Of a stretch of 64,000 nucleotides of DNA, positions 17,907-26,269 are shown in pieces. Under the pieces are notes generated by a model that saw only the letters and a list, made by a program, of their open reading frames with translations, had not been told where the DNA came from and searched no databases. The stretch is from Streptomyces sp. P3 (GTDB lineage Bacteria; Actinomycetota; Actinomycetes; Streptomycetales; Streptomycetaceae), in assembly GCF_003032475.1 (NCBI RefSeq), contig NZ_CP028369.1:4030001-4094000 (forward strand), given 5' to 3'. Both the position numbers and the translations under genes were made by a program. Every line of letters starts with the position of its first letter. Within the stretch, counting starts at the first letter, position 1.

Positions 17907-19091
17907 TCACGAAGGGGTCAGGCGTCCCGTGTCCACCGGCCGGGTGGCGGTCGCCGCGCGCTTCGCGTCGCCGTCGACCTCCGCCGCCGTCAGCACGTAC
18001 CCCGTCTCGTCGTCGGACGTGGAGCGGGCGAAGACCACGCCGTAGACCCGGCCGGTCGTGGTCAGCAGCGGGCCACCGGAGTTGCCGGGGCGCACGGTGG
18101 AGCGGATCGAGTAGATCTCCCGGGTGACGATCTCGTCGTTGTAGATGTTGCGGCCGGTCGCCTTCACCCGGGCCGCGACCGTGGCCGCCTGCAGGTTGAG
18201 GTCGCCGTCCTGCGGATAGCCGGCCACCACCGCCGGGTTCCCGCGCGCGGCCTCGTCGTCGAAGACCAGCACCGGCGCCTTCAGGTACGGCACGTACAGC
18301 ACCGCCACGTCCTTGTCCGGGTCGAAGAGCACCACGCGCGCGTCGTACGACGGCCCGACGCCGCCGATCCGCACGGTCGGGCTGTCGATGCCCGCCACCA
18401 CGTGCGCGTTGGTCATCACGTGCTCGCTGGCGTACACGAAGCCGCTGCCCTCGCGGCCCTGGTCGCCCGCGACGCCCTCGATCTTCACCGTGCTGCGCCT
18501 GGCCGCCTCGGTGGCGCTCGCCGTGACGTTGTCGCCGGTGGGCTTGGCGACCTCGGCCGTCGACTCGTTCTCGAAGGGGTTGAAGACCTGCGGGAAGCCC
18601 GCCTGCGTCAGCGCCGACGTGGCCCGCGCGAACCAGGTGGGCGTGGTGTCCGGCATGACCTCCTGCACGGCCCCCAGCAGCCGTGAGTCCCGTATCGACG
18701 AGGTGACCACCGGCGACGAGGACGCGCCCAGCACGCTCGCCGCCACCCAGGCCACGATCAGTACCGCGACCACGTTGGCCGCCGCGCCGCCGATCCCGTC
18801 CGCCACCCGGAGCGGCCCGCGGTCCAGCTCGCGGCGCAGCCGTAACGCCAGCCGCCCCGCCAGCTCGTGCCCCATCGCGGCCGGCACGAGGACCGTCAGC
18901 ACGGCCGTCACGGTGGCCGCGGTGGTCCCCGGAGCCACCGGATCCATCAGCCACGGCAGGACCCACACGCCGATCACCGCACCGCCCACGAAACCGGCCA
19001 GCGACACACACCCGGCCACCAGGCCACGCCGGTAGCCGGAGCCGGCGTAGGCCAGGATCACCAGCACCAGCAGGATGTCGAGCAGGTCCAC
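17907..19091 (-). CDS. MarP-like membrane serine protease (CvpA domain + chymotrypsin-like protease)
   Basis: 394 residues with a GTG start. Residues 1-125 form four membrane helices of the colicin-V-production (CvpA) type. The extracytoplasmic domain from about 185 is trypsin-like, with a complete triad: H230 (MTNAHVV), D261 (DPDKDVAVL) and S338 (RPGNSGGP). This architecture is that of mycobacterial MarP (Rv3671c), a protease needed for acid resistance that processes a peptidoglycan hydrolase. The divergently transcribed neighbour (19297) is a peptidoglycan amidase, consistent with a wall-related role. Function in this organism is inferred. Confidence 0.9.
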   Translation of the reverse strand: MDLLDILLVLVILAYAGSGYRRGLVAGCVSLAGFVGGAVIGVWVLPWLMDPVAPGTTAATVTAVLTVLVPAAMGHELAGRLALRLRRELDRGPLRVADGIGGAAANVVAVLIVAWVAASVLGASSSPVVTSSIRDSRLLGAVQEVMPDTTPTWFARATSALTQAGFPQVFNPFENESTAEVAKPTGDNVTASATEAARRSTVKIEGVAGDQGREGSGFVYASEHVMTNAHVVAGIDSPTVRIGGVGPSYDARVVLFDPDKDVAVLYVPYLKAPVLVFDDEAARGNPAVVAGYPQDGDLNLQAATVAARVKATGRNIYNDEIVTREIYSIRSTVRPGNSGGPLLTTTGRVYGVVFARSTSDDETGYVLTAAEVDGDAKRAATATRPVDTGRLTPS

Positions 19092-19296
19092 CGGCCCCCC
19101 TTTTCTCTTGGATCCCCTAGTACGCGCGGGAGGGGCCCAGTGATCAGCCGTCCGTCCGTCACAGCCGTCACACACGCGGGCGGTCCCGGCCGCACGCACG
19201 CCTGCACATCGGAAAACGTCACGGACCGGGACGATGGTTCCACCGGGTGGCACACCCCACATCGCGGACGGAGCGGATTCGTCGGACAGTGGCATC

Positions 19297-20148
19297 ATGT
19301 GTGCCCTCCGACCGGCGCCGCACGGTCCGCGGGGAACGCGCCGGCCGCGCCGTACGCGGATACCGGGCCCGCTCCTCGTGCTCCTGGGCTGTCTGCCAGG
19401 GCTCGCCGCCGTCGCCGCCCTGGGGGCGTGCGCGGGCGGCGTCGACGACGCCTCCTCCGCCGGCCGGACCCCCCGTCCCGCCGCCGCCCGTCCCGCCGCC
19501 GGGCACCGGGCGGCCCGGCCGCCCGTCGTGCCGCGCACCGCCTGGCTGGACGCCCTCGCCCGGCACGCGCAGCCGCCGCCGCGCTACGACGACAAGGCCG
19601 TCGCCGTCTTCGTCCACCACACCGACTCGCCCAACGGCTACGACTGCGCCGACGCGCCCCGCATCATCCGCTCGCTGTACACCGGCCAGACCGCCGCCCG
19701 GGGCTGGGACGACATCGGCTACAACTTCCTCGTCGACCGCTGCGGCACCGTCTACGAGGGCCGGGCGGGCGGCGTCGACCGCGCCGTCACCGGTGCGCAC
19801 ACCCAGGGCTTCAACCACCGCACGGTGGGCATCGCCGCGCTGGGCACCTTCACCTCCGGCGTCCCGGTGCCGCAGGCCATGGTCGACGCGATCGCCGCCC
19901 TCGCCGCCTGGAAACTCGGCCTGTCCGGCGTCGACCCGCGGGCGCACGTACGGCTCACCTCCAGCAACAGCCACAGCCGGTACGCGGCCGGGACCACCGC
20001 CACCCTACCCGCCCTGGCCGGCCACCGGGACGGCTTCATGACGAGCTGTCCCGGCGCCGCCCTCGCCGCCCGCCTCCCGGAGATCCGCGAGAAGGCCGCC
20101 CGCCTCCAGGGCAGGACGGCCGCGCACGCTCTCACAGGAACGCCTTAG
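19297..20148 (+). CDS. lipoprotein N-acetylmuramoyl-L-alanine amidase (PGRP/amidase_2 fold)
   Basis: About 283 residues from ATG 19297 (the frame opens at 19234). After an Arg-rich N-terminus and hydrophobic stretch, LGAC at residue 45 is a lipobox, so the mature protein should be membrane-anchored. The amidase domain has zinc ligands in FVHHTDS and AGHRDGFMTSCPG, plus the family block WDDIGYNFLVDRCGTVYEGRAGG. It should cleave the stem peptide from N-acetylmuramic acid. No clear ribosome site is visible; the start is the least certain part. It is divergent from the MarP-like protease. Confidence 0.88.
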   Translation: MCALRPAPHGPRGTRRPRRTRIPGPLLVLLGCLPGLAAVAALGACAGGVDDASSAGRTPRPAAARPAAGHRAARPPVVPRTAWLDALARHAQPPPRYDDKAVAVFVHHTDSPNGYDCADAPRIIRSLYTGQTAARGWDDIGYNFLVDRCGTVYEGRAGGVDRAVTGAHTQGFNHRTVGIAALGTFTSGVPVPQAMVDAIAALAAWKLGLSGVDPRAHVRLTSSNSHSRYAAGTTATLPALAGHRDGFMTSCPGAALAARLPEIREKAARLQGRTAAHALTGTP

Positions 20149-20223
20149 ACGGCGTTCAGGGTCCTCCCATGCCCCCGCCCTACGGTCGTGCACGACACGA
20201 GGAACCGACCGGAGGTGGGGATC

Positions 20224-20460
20224 ATGAACAACAGCCGTACCGGGGCCGCGCCGACCACGGAGCAGGGCGTCCCGGCCAGGGCAGCCCGCAGCCTGTGGAC
20301 CGTGCTGTGCGCCGTCGCAGCGGTCGTCCTGGGCCCGGCGGCGGCCACCGCGTCCGCCCTGGAGCAGGCCAACCGGGCGCCGACGCACCACACGGTGCGG
20401 ATCGACCGGTCGCAGGCGTACCTCCCCGCCGACACCACCCGCCGCAGGTCCGCGGCGTGA
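20224..20460 (+). CDS. small secreted or membrane protein
   Basis: 78 residues from ATG 20224, which has GGAGG eight bases upstream. A hydrophobic segment (SLWTVLCAVAAVVLGPAAATA) ends in an AxA-type cleavage site, leaving a basic mature peptide of about 35 residues (LEQANRAPTHHTVRIDRSQ). It could be exported or membrane-anchored. No recognised family. It follows the amidase by 75 bp on the same strand. Confidence 0.6.
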   Translation: MNNSRTGAAPTTEQGVPARAARSLWTVLCAVAAVVLGPAAATASALEQANRAPTHHTVRIDRSQAYLPADTTRRRSAA

Positions 20461-20494
20461 GGGCGGCGGTCGGGACGGCGCCGCCCGCCGGCGC

Positions 20495-21016
20495 TCACTC
20501 CTTGAAGCGCTGCCACAGCCGGGGATACCGCTCGGCCAGCGCCCCCTCGTTCTCGAAGTCGACGGGCGTGCCCTCGGGTTCGGCGGTGGCCGGCGGAATG
20601 CCCAGGTCCGGGGCGACCGTCCCGGTGAGCTGCTCGTAGGCCTCGTCGGCCGCGTAGCCGAGTTCCTCGCCGTCGCCGTCGATCTCCTCGTCGAAGTCGT
20701 CCAGCAGGTCGGCGAGCGAGTCGGGGTCGCCGTGCAGGGCGCCCTCGAAGACCTCGCGGCCCTGACCGATCAGCCAGCACCGGAAGAAGTCGAAGGCGTC
20801 GTCGCTCGCCCCGTCCAGCAACAGCCAGGCGGCGCCCCACAGGTCCCAGCTGTAGGCGCGGTTGTAGCGCGACTCGAAGTGCCGGGCGAAGTCGAGCACG
20901 GACTCCGGGTCCAGCCGGAGCAGCCGCTCCACGAGCTGCTCGGCCTGCTCCTCGGGATCGCCCTCGGCCGCCTGGCGGGAGGCGTCCACCAGCTCCCAGA
21001 ACTCCGTCTCGTCCAT
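20495..21016 (-). CDS. DUF4240 domain protein
   Basis: 173-residue acidic protein beginning MDETEFWELVDASRQAAEGD, the defining start of DUF4240. The conserved WDLWGAAWLLLDGASDDAFDFFRCWLIGQG follows, and near the end comes EAYEQLTGTVAPDLGIP. The family is often found fused to or next to immunity-like or regulatory proteins, but its function is not established. There is no toxin neighbour here. ATG 21016 follows a GTG codon that could also initiate. Confidence 0.88.
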   Translation of the reverse strand: MDETEFWELVDASRQAAEGDPEEQAEQLVERLLRLDPESVLDFARHFESRYNRAYSWDLWGAAWLLLDGASDDAFDFFRCWLIGQGREVFEGALHGDPDSLADLLDDFDEEIDGDGEELGYAADEAYEQLTGTVAPDLGIPPATAEPEGTPVDFENEGALAERYPRLWQRFKE

Positions 21017-21092
21017 CACGCGTCCAGCATCGTGCCTGGGGATGCGGGACGCACCCGGAGTGCGCGGGATTCCGCCGGGTTGCCGTGCCGCG

Positions 21093-22097
21093 TCAGTCCT
21101 CCCGCAACCCGTATCGCGCCGCCAGCCGCAGCGCGTCCGCGGCGAACCACTCCCGCAGTGCCGCCGGGGCGAGCACCTCCGCCTCCGGCCCCAGCGCCGT
21201 GAGCTGGGTGTGCGCCACCTCCAGCGACTCGACCCGCAGGGAGACCGTCGCCCAGCCCCGCCCGTCCGGTTCCCCGGCGCCGGCCAGCGCGTCCCGCGCC
21301 GCCACCGGGTCGACGGCGTACGGCAGCCGGCGCACCCCGGTCTCCGACAGCCGGACGACGACCTCGGCCCGCAGGATCGAGCGCGCGAACCGCTCGGCCT
21401 GCGTGTCCCAGAATTCCGGCAGGTCGAACTCCTCGTCCCGGAGGAAACGATCCTGCGCCGGCTCCGCCGCCAGGAACCGGTCGAGGCGGTACGTCCGGAA
21501 CGCGCCGCCCCCACGACCGCCCTCCCGCACCCGGGCGCACAGGTACCAGACCCCCGCCTTCAGCACGAGCCCGTACGGCTCCAGCTCCCGCTCGACCTCG
21601 CCCTCCCCGCGCCGGTAGCGCGCCCGCAGGCACCGGTCGTCCCACACCGTCTCCGCGATCACCGGCAGCAGCGCGGGCGTCTCCGGCTCCCGGAACCAGG
21701 CCGGGGCGTCCAGATGGAACCGCTGCGCCGCCGCGCGCGGGGCGTCCCGCAGGGACGGCAGCAGAGCCGCCGACACCTTCAGCCGGGCGGCCGACGCCAC
21801 GTCCTCCAGCCCCATCTCCCGCAGCGCCCCCGGCACCCCGCTCAGGAACAGCGCCTCGGCCTCGCCGCGCCCTAGCCCCGTCAGCCGCGTCCGGTACCCG
21901 CCGACCAGCCGGTAGCCCCCGGCGCGCCCCCGCTCCGCGTACACCGGCACGCCCGCCTCGGAGAGCGCCTGCGCGTCCCGGGTGACGGTCCGCTCCGACA
22001 CCTCCAGCTCCCGCGCCAGCTCGGACGCGGTCATGGTCGGCCTGGACTGCAGAAGGAGCACCATCTTGATGAGGCGGGCAGCACGCATGGGGGACAT
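21093..22097 (-). CDS. DeoR/YafY-type transcriptional regulator with WYL domain
   Basis: 334-residue regulator (start MSPMRAARLIKMVLLLQSRP). The N-terminal winged helix is MTASELARELEVSERTVTRDAQAL, followed by GVPVYAERGRAGGYRLVGGY. The central WYL domain includes the strand ELEPYGLVLKAGVWYLCARV and YRLDRFLAAEP. WYL domains sense nucleic-acid or nucleotide ligands, for example at DNA damage. The target is unknown. It lies convergent-free upstream of the aceE terminator, with DUF4240 downstream on the same strand. Confidence 0.9.
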   Translation of the reverse strand: MSPMRAARLIKMVLLLQSRPTMTASELARELEVSERTVTRDAQALSEAGVPVYAERGRAGGYRLVGGYRTRLTGLGRGEAEALFLSGVPGALREMGLEDVASAARLKVSAALLPSLRDAPRAAAQRFHLDAPAWFREPETPALLPVIAETVWDDRCLRARYRRGEGEVERELEPYGLVLKAGVWYLCARVREGGRGGGAFRTYRLDRFLAAEPAQDRFLRDEEFDLPEFWDTQAERFARSILRAEVVVRLSETGVRRLPYAVDPVAARDALAGAGEPDGRGWATVSLRVESLEVAHTQLTALGPEAEVLAPAALREWFAADALRLAARYGLRED

Positions 22098-22118
22098 GAT
22101 GCCGGGACCCGCCGACGC

Positions 22119-22154
22119 CGAAGGGGGGCGCGGCCCGAGCCGCACCCCCCTTCG
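22119..22154 (-). terminator. aceE terminator
   Basis: Sixteen-base arms (22119-22134 and 22139-22154) with one C:A mismatch and a 4-base loop start 13 bases beyond the aceE stop. Confidence 0.8.
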
Positions 22155-22166
22155 CCGAACCGTGAC

Positions 22167-24872
22167 CTACAGGCCGTAGCGCTCGCGCGCCTCCTTCACC
22201 GAGGCCGCCTTGACCTCACCGCGCCGGGCGAGTTGCGCCAGCGCCGCGACGACGATCGACTCGGCGTCCACGCCGAAGTGGCGGCGGGCCGCCTCACGGG
22301 TGTCGGAGAGGCCGAAGCCGTCCGCACCCAGCGAGGACCAGTCCTGCTCGACCCACTGCGCGATCTGGTCCGGGACCTGGCGCATGTAGTCGGAGACCGC
22401 GAGGACCGGGCCCTCGGCGCCCTGCAGCGCCCGGCGGACGTACGGCTGGCGCTCCTCACCGCGCAGCAGAGCAGCGTCGGTCTCCAGCGCGTCGCGGCGC
22501 AGCTCGGTCCAGGAGGTCGCCGACCACACGTCGGCGGCCACGCCCCACTCCTCGGCGAGCAGCTTCTGCGCCTTCAGGGCCCAGTGGATCGCGGTGCCCG
22601 AGGCCAGCAGCTGGATGCGCGGCGCGTTGGCCGCGGCCACCTGCACGCCGGCCGACTCCGCCGTGTTGAAGCGGTACAGGCCCTTGAGGATGCCCTCGTC
22701 GACGCCGGGCGCCGACGGCTTGGCCGGCTGCGGCATCGGCTCGTTGTAGACCGTCAGGTAGTAGAAGACGTTCTGGTCCTCGCCCGGGGCCGCCTCGCCG
22801 TACATCCGGCGAAGACCGTCCTTGACGATCGCGGCGATCTCGTACGCGAACGCCGGGTCGTAGCTGAGGGCGGCCGGGTTGGTCGCGGCGATGACCGGGG
22901 AGTGGCCGTCGGCGTGCTGCAGGCCCTCGCCCGTGAGGGTCGTCCGGCCGGCGGTGGCGCCGACCAGGAAGCCGCGGCCGAGCTGGTCGCCGAGCTGCCA
23001 CATCTGGTCGGCCGTGCGCTGCCAGCCGAACATCGAGTAGAAGATGTAGAACGGGATCATCGCCTCGCCGTGCGTGGCGTACGCGGTGGACGCGGCGATG
23101 AAGTCGGCCATCGAACCGGCCTCGGTGATCCCCTCGTTGAGGATCTGGCCGTTCTTGGCCTCCTTGTAGTACATCAGCTGGTCGCGGTCGACCGGCTCGT
23201 ACGTCTGGCCCTTGGGGGAGTAGATCCCGAGCGACGGGAACAGGCTCTCCATGCCGAAGGTGCGCGCCTCGTCGGGGACGATCGGCACCCATCGCTTCCC
23301 GGTCTCCTTGTCGCGGACCAGGTCCTTGACCAGCCGGACGAAGGCCATGGTGGTGGCCACGTTCTGTGTGCCGGAGCCCTTGTCGAAGGAGGCGAACGCC
23401 TTGTCGGCGGAGGCCGGCAGCGGGGCGAGGGCGTGCGTACGGCGGGCCGGGGCCGGGCCGCCGAGGGCCGCGCGGCGCTCCTGGAGGTAGCGGACCTCGG
23501 GGGAGTCGGCGCCCGGGTGACCGTAGGGGACGACCCCGTCGACGAACTGCGCGTCCGAGATCGGCAGCTCCAGCAGGTCGCGCATCGTCTTGAACTCGTC
23601 CACCGAGAGCTTCTTCATCTGGTGGTTGGCGTTCTTCGACGCGAAGCCCTCGCCGAGGGTGTGGCCCTTGACCGTCTGAGACAGGATGACCGTCGGCGCG
23701 CCCTTGAACTCGACGGCGGCCTTGTAGGCGGCGTACACCTTGCGCGCCTCGTGACCACCGCGGGAGAGGTGGAAGCACTCGAGGATCTTGTCGTCACTCA
23801 GCAGCTTGGCCATCTCGGCGAGCGCCGGGTCCTTGCCGAAGAAGTCCTCGCGGATGTAGGCGGCACCGCGCGTCTGGTACGTCTGCACCTGCGCGTCCGG
23901 TACCTCGCGCAGCCGGCGGACCAGCGCGCCGGTGGTGTCCAGCCGGAACAGCTCGTCCCAGGCGGAGCCCCACAGCGACTTGATCACGTTCCAGCCGGCG
24001 CCCCGGAACTGGGCCTCCAGCTCCTGCACGATCTTGAAGTTCGCGCGGACCGGACCGTCGAGTCGCTGCAGGTTGCAGTTGATGACGAAGGTCAGGTTGT
24101 CGAGGCCCTCGCGGGAGGCGAGCGCCAGTGCCGCGGTCGACTCGGGCTCGTCCATCTCGCCGTCGCCGAGGAACGCCCACACGTGGGACGCGGAGACGTC
24201 CTTGATGCCGCGGTTGGTGAGATAGCGGTTGAAGCGCGCCTGGTAGATGGCGGAGAGCGGGCCGAGGCCCATCGACACCGTCGGGAACTCCCACAGCCAG
24301 GGCAGCCGGCGGGGGTGCGGATACGACGGGAGACCCTCGCCGCCGGACTCCTGGCGGAAGTTGTCGAGGTGCTGCTCGGTCAGCCGGCCGTCGAGGAAGG
24401 CGCGGGCGTAGATGCCGGGGGAGGCGTGGCCCTGGATGTAGAGCTGGTCGCCCGAGCCGTCGGCCTCCTTGCCCCGGAAGAAGTGGTTGAAGCCGGTCTC
24501 GTAGAGCCAGGCGGCGGAGGCGAAGGTGGCGATGTGGCCGCCGACGCCGTGCTTGCTGCCGCGGGTCACCATGGCCGCCGCGTTCCAGCGGTTCCACGCG
24601 GTGATCCGGCGCTCCATCTCCGGGTCACCGGGCGCGGACGGCTCGGCGGCGGTGGGGATGGTGTTGACGTAGTCCGTCTCGAGCAGCTTGGGCAGCGCGA
24701 GGCCGTTGCCCTCGGCGCGCTCCAGCGTGCGGCGCATCAGGTACGCGGCGCGGTGCGGTCCGGCCGCCTGGGTGACCGCGTCCAGCGAGGCCTGCCATTC
24801 GGCGGTCTCCTCCGGGTCCCGGTCGGGGAGTTGGTCGAGCGCGCTGGGCTGGATGGCCTGGGGGTCGGTCAT
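22167..24872 (-). CDS. aceE: pyruvate dehydrogenase E1 component, homodimeric type
   Basis: 901 residues from ATG 24872 ([20 protein letters not shown]), the normal length for the homodimeric E1 of Gram-negatives and actinobacteria. The thiamine-diphosphate motif is visible as [17 protein letters not shown], ending in NNLTF-like [20 protein letters not shown]. Other family blocks are [31 protein letters not shown] and [14 protein letters not shown]. It decarboxylates pyruvate and acetylates the E2 lipoyl group. A FadR-type regulator gene and several palindromes lie upstream. E2 and E3 are encoded 1.4 to 3.2 kb further on. Confidence 0.97.
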   Translation of the reverse strand: MTDPQAIQPSALDQLPDRDPEETAEWQASLDAVTQAAGPHRAAYLMRRTLERAEGNGLALPKLLETDYVNTIPTAAEPSAPGDPEMERRITAWNRWNAAAMVTRGSKHGVGGHIATFASAAWLYETGFNHFFRGKEADGSGDQLYIQGHASPGIYARAFLDGRLTEQHLDNFRQESGGEGLPSYPHPRRLPWLWEFPTVSMGLGPLSAIYQARFNRYLTNRGIKDVSASHVWAFLGDGEMDEPESTAALALASREGLDNLTFVINCNLQRLDGPVRANFKIVQELEAQFRGAGWNVIKSLWGSAWDELFRLDTTGALVRRLREVPDAQVQTYQTRGAAYIREDFFGKDPALAEMAKLLSDDKILECFHLSRGGHEARKVYAAYKAAVEFKGAPTVILSQTVKGHTLGEGFASKNANHQMKKLSVDEFKTMRDLLELPISDAQFVDGVVPYGHPGADSPEVRYLQERRAALGGPAPARRTHALAPLPASADKAFASFDKGSGTQNVATTMAFVRLVKDLVRDKETGKRWVPIVPDEARTFGMESLFPSLGIYSPKGQTYEPVDRDQLMYYKEAKNGQILNEGITEAGSMADFIAASTAYATHGEAMIPFYIFYSMFGWQRTADQMWQLGDQLGRGFLVGATAGRTTLTGEGLQHADGHSPVIAATNPAALSYDPAFAYEIAAIVKDGLRRMYGEAAPGEDQNVFYYLTVYNEPMPQPAKPSAPGVDEGILKGLYRFNTAESAGVQVAAANAPRIQLLASGTAIHWALKAQKLLAEEWGVAADVWSATSWTELRRDALETDAALLRGEERQPYVRRALQGAEGPVLAVSDYMRQVPDQIAQWVEQDWSSLGADGFGLSDTREAARRHFGVDAESIVVAALAQLARRGEVKAASVKEARERYGL

Positions 24873-25004
24873 GTCGCCGCCTTCCTCAGTCGAAGGGGGT
24901 TCCCTCATCGGCAAGGGTTCGGGGGTGCCCTAGGTCTTTGGCAGGACAGGGCGTGGAGCCCGGATGCGGTGTCGTTGTGCGGCTCCGCGCGAGGCCCGTC
25001 GGCG

Positions 25005-25034
25005 ACAATAACCCGCTGATCGATGATCGATCAA
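25005..25034 (-). promoter_or_regulatory. aceE promoter with a 17-bp perfect palindrome in the spacer
   Basis: Minus strand: TTGATC (25034-25029), 18 bases, TATTGT (25010-25005). The spacer and -35 box are covered by TGATCGATGATCGATCA at 25017-25033, a perfect dyad around one central base. This position would block polymerase when bound, so a repressor operator is likely. The leader from the predicted start to the aceE ATG would be about 125 bases. Confidence 0.6.
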
Positions 25035-25072
25035 AGGATTGAGGAAGAAAACCTCTTGATCACGAGAAAGTA

Positions 25073-25107
25073 GGCACCCGGTGCCTTTCGGGCAGGCACC
25101 CCGTGCC
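25073..25107. promoter_or_regulatory. paired palindromes GGCAC-n3-GTGCC upstream of the aceE promoter
   Basis: GGCACCCGGTGCC (25073-25085) and GGCACCCCGTGCC (25095-25107) are two copies of the same 13-bp dyad, 22 bp apart. They centre about 80 and 100 bp upstream of the predicted aceE transcription start. The spacing of two helical turns suggests a dimer-of-dimers binding site. Confidence 0.5.
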
Positions 25108-25281
25108 GCACATTTCGGGGGTTTTCGCAGGTCGGAGCCCACGTATGAGCGCGTGCACGCTCCCCTGGACGCGGTCGGCGCCCTGCCTCGCCCTGCCTCG
25201 CCCCGCCTCGCGCCGGGTCGCGCAGGGTCGCGCCGAGACCGCGTGGCCGCCTCGCCCGAGCCGTATGTCCGGTGTCCGGCC
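25108..25281. other. non-coding GC-rich stretch after the GntR gene
   Basis: No supported gene. It contains a short slippage tract (TGCCTCGCC-like triplication near 25184-25215) and GGTCGCGC repeats. It forms the space between the stop of the FadR-type gene and the aceE upstream palindromes. Confidence 0.6.
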
Positions 25282-25905
25282 CTACGCTCGGGGAGCGCAC
25301 CCGAGGACATGCGCCTTCACCAGCTCCGCGATCCGCGGATCCCGCCGCCGGAACGCCTGCACCAGCTCCTCGTGCTCCTCCGCGTACGACTGCTGTACGG
25401 TCCCCAGCCAGCGGATGGACAGCGCCGTGAACACCTCGATGCCCAGGCCCTCCCAGGTGTGCAGCAGCACGGAGTTCCCGGCGGCCCGCACCAGTTCCCG
25501 GTGGAAGCCGACGGTGTGCCGCACCTGGCCGGTGCCGTCGGACGCGCGGTCGGCCTCGTAGAGCGCGGCGACGTGCGGTTCGAGCGCCGAGCAGTCCTCG
25601 GCCAGTTTCTGGGCCGCCAGTTCCGCGGCGATCGCCTCCAGGCCGGCCCGGACCGGGTAGCTCTCCTCCAGGTCGGCCGCCGTCAGATTGCGCACCCGCA
25701 CGCCCTTGTTCGGCGCGGACTCGATCAGCCGCAGCGACTCCAGCTCGCGCAGCGCCTCCCGCACCGGCGTCTGGCTGACCTCCAGCTCGGTGGCGATCCG
25801 GCGCTCCACGATCCGCTCGCCCGGCTGCCAGCGCCCGCTGACGATCCCCTCCACGATGTGCTCGCGGATCTGTTCGCGCAGCGAGTGGACGACGGGCGCG
25901 GTCAT
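25282..25905 (-). CDS. GntR/FadR-family transcriptional regulator
   Basis: 207 residues from ATG 25905, which has AAGGAG five bases before it. The N-terminal winged helix is ERIVERRIATELEVSQTPVREALRELESLRLI (residues about 32-63), followed by the FCD effector domain. That domain shows the metal or acid-binding pattern DLEESYPVRAGLEAIAAELA, then VGFHRELVRAAGNSVLLHTWE, and HEELVQAFRRRDPRIAELV. FCD regulators sense carboxylates such as pyruvate (PdhR) or lactate. The position immediately upstream of aceE on the same strand makes it a good candidate regulator of pyruvate dehydrogenase; this is inference. Confidence 0.9.
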   Translation of the reverse strand: MTAPVVHSLREQIREHIVEGIVSGRWQPGERIVERRIATELEVSQTPVREALRELESLRLIESAPNKGVRVRNLTAADLEESYPVRAGLEAIAAELAAQKLAEDCSALEPHVAALYEADRASDGTGQVRHTVGFHRELVRAAGNSVLLHTWEGLGIEVFTALSIRWLGTVQQSYAEEHEELVQAFRRRDPRIAELVKAHVLGCAPRA

Positions 25906-25948
25906 GAGAGCTCCTTTGAGGAGAGGCCGCACGGGCCCCCGGGGGCGT

Positions 25949-25963
25949 TTGACGTTTAGACAA
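25949..25963. promoter_or_regulatory. candidate operator upstream of the FadR-type gene
   Basis: TTGACGTTTAGACAA is an imperfect dyad (TTGnC-n5-GnCAA) 44 to 58 bases before the regulator's start codon. It is AT-rich relative to its surroundings and could be an autoregulatory site. Confidence 0.4.
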
Positions 25964-26215
25964 TACGGCCGTGAGCGCTTTCCAGAAGGGCGCGCGGGGA
26001 TGCTTTTACGCAGGTGAGACGAGACTTACACGAGCGTGACCGGGGCCGGCCCGCAGGTCGGCCCCGCGACTCGGAGGCCGGCAACCGAGCGCGGCGCGTT
26101 GTCGACGAGGACCGGCTGCCCGGGGCCGGTGCCGCCGTGCGGGCTGCGTGTCGACGTCCCACACGTCCATCGGAGCGTTCGCCGGCACCGAGACAGAGCC
26201 GGCACCGAGAGAAAA
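25964..26215. other. non-coding region between FadR-type gene and E2 terminator
   Basis: No supported gene in this gap. A 13-base direct repeat GCCGGCACCGAGA occurs at 26181-26193 and 26198-26210, and a GGGGCCG/CGGCCCC hairpin near 26042-26065. The rest is unremarkable. Confidence 0.5.
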
Positions 26216-26247
26216 GCGCCCCCGCCCGGAGAACCGGACGGGGGCGC
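26216..26247 (-). terminator. terminator of the lpd-E2 transcript
   Basis: Fourteen-base arms (26216-26229, 26234-26247) with one mismatch and a 4-base loop begin 22 bases after the E2 stop. On the minus strand they are followed by TTTT. Confidence 0.85.
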
Positions 26248-26269
26248 CTGTGCTGTCGGACCGACGGGG

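Noticed and set aside
22233..25019. Plus-strand 900-codon frame opposite aceE
   Set aside because: Shadow of aceE third-position GC bias; no family pattern.
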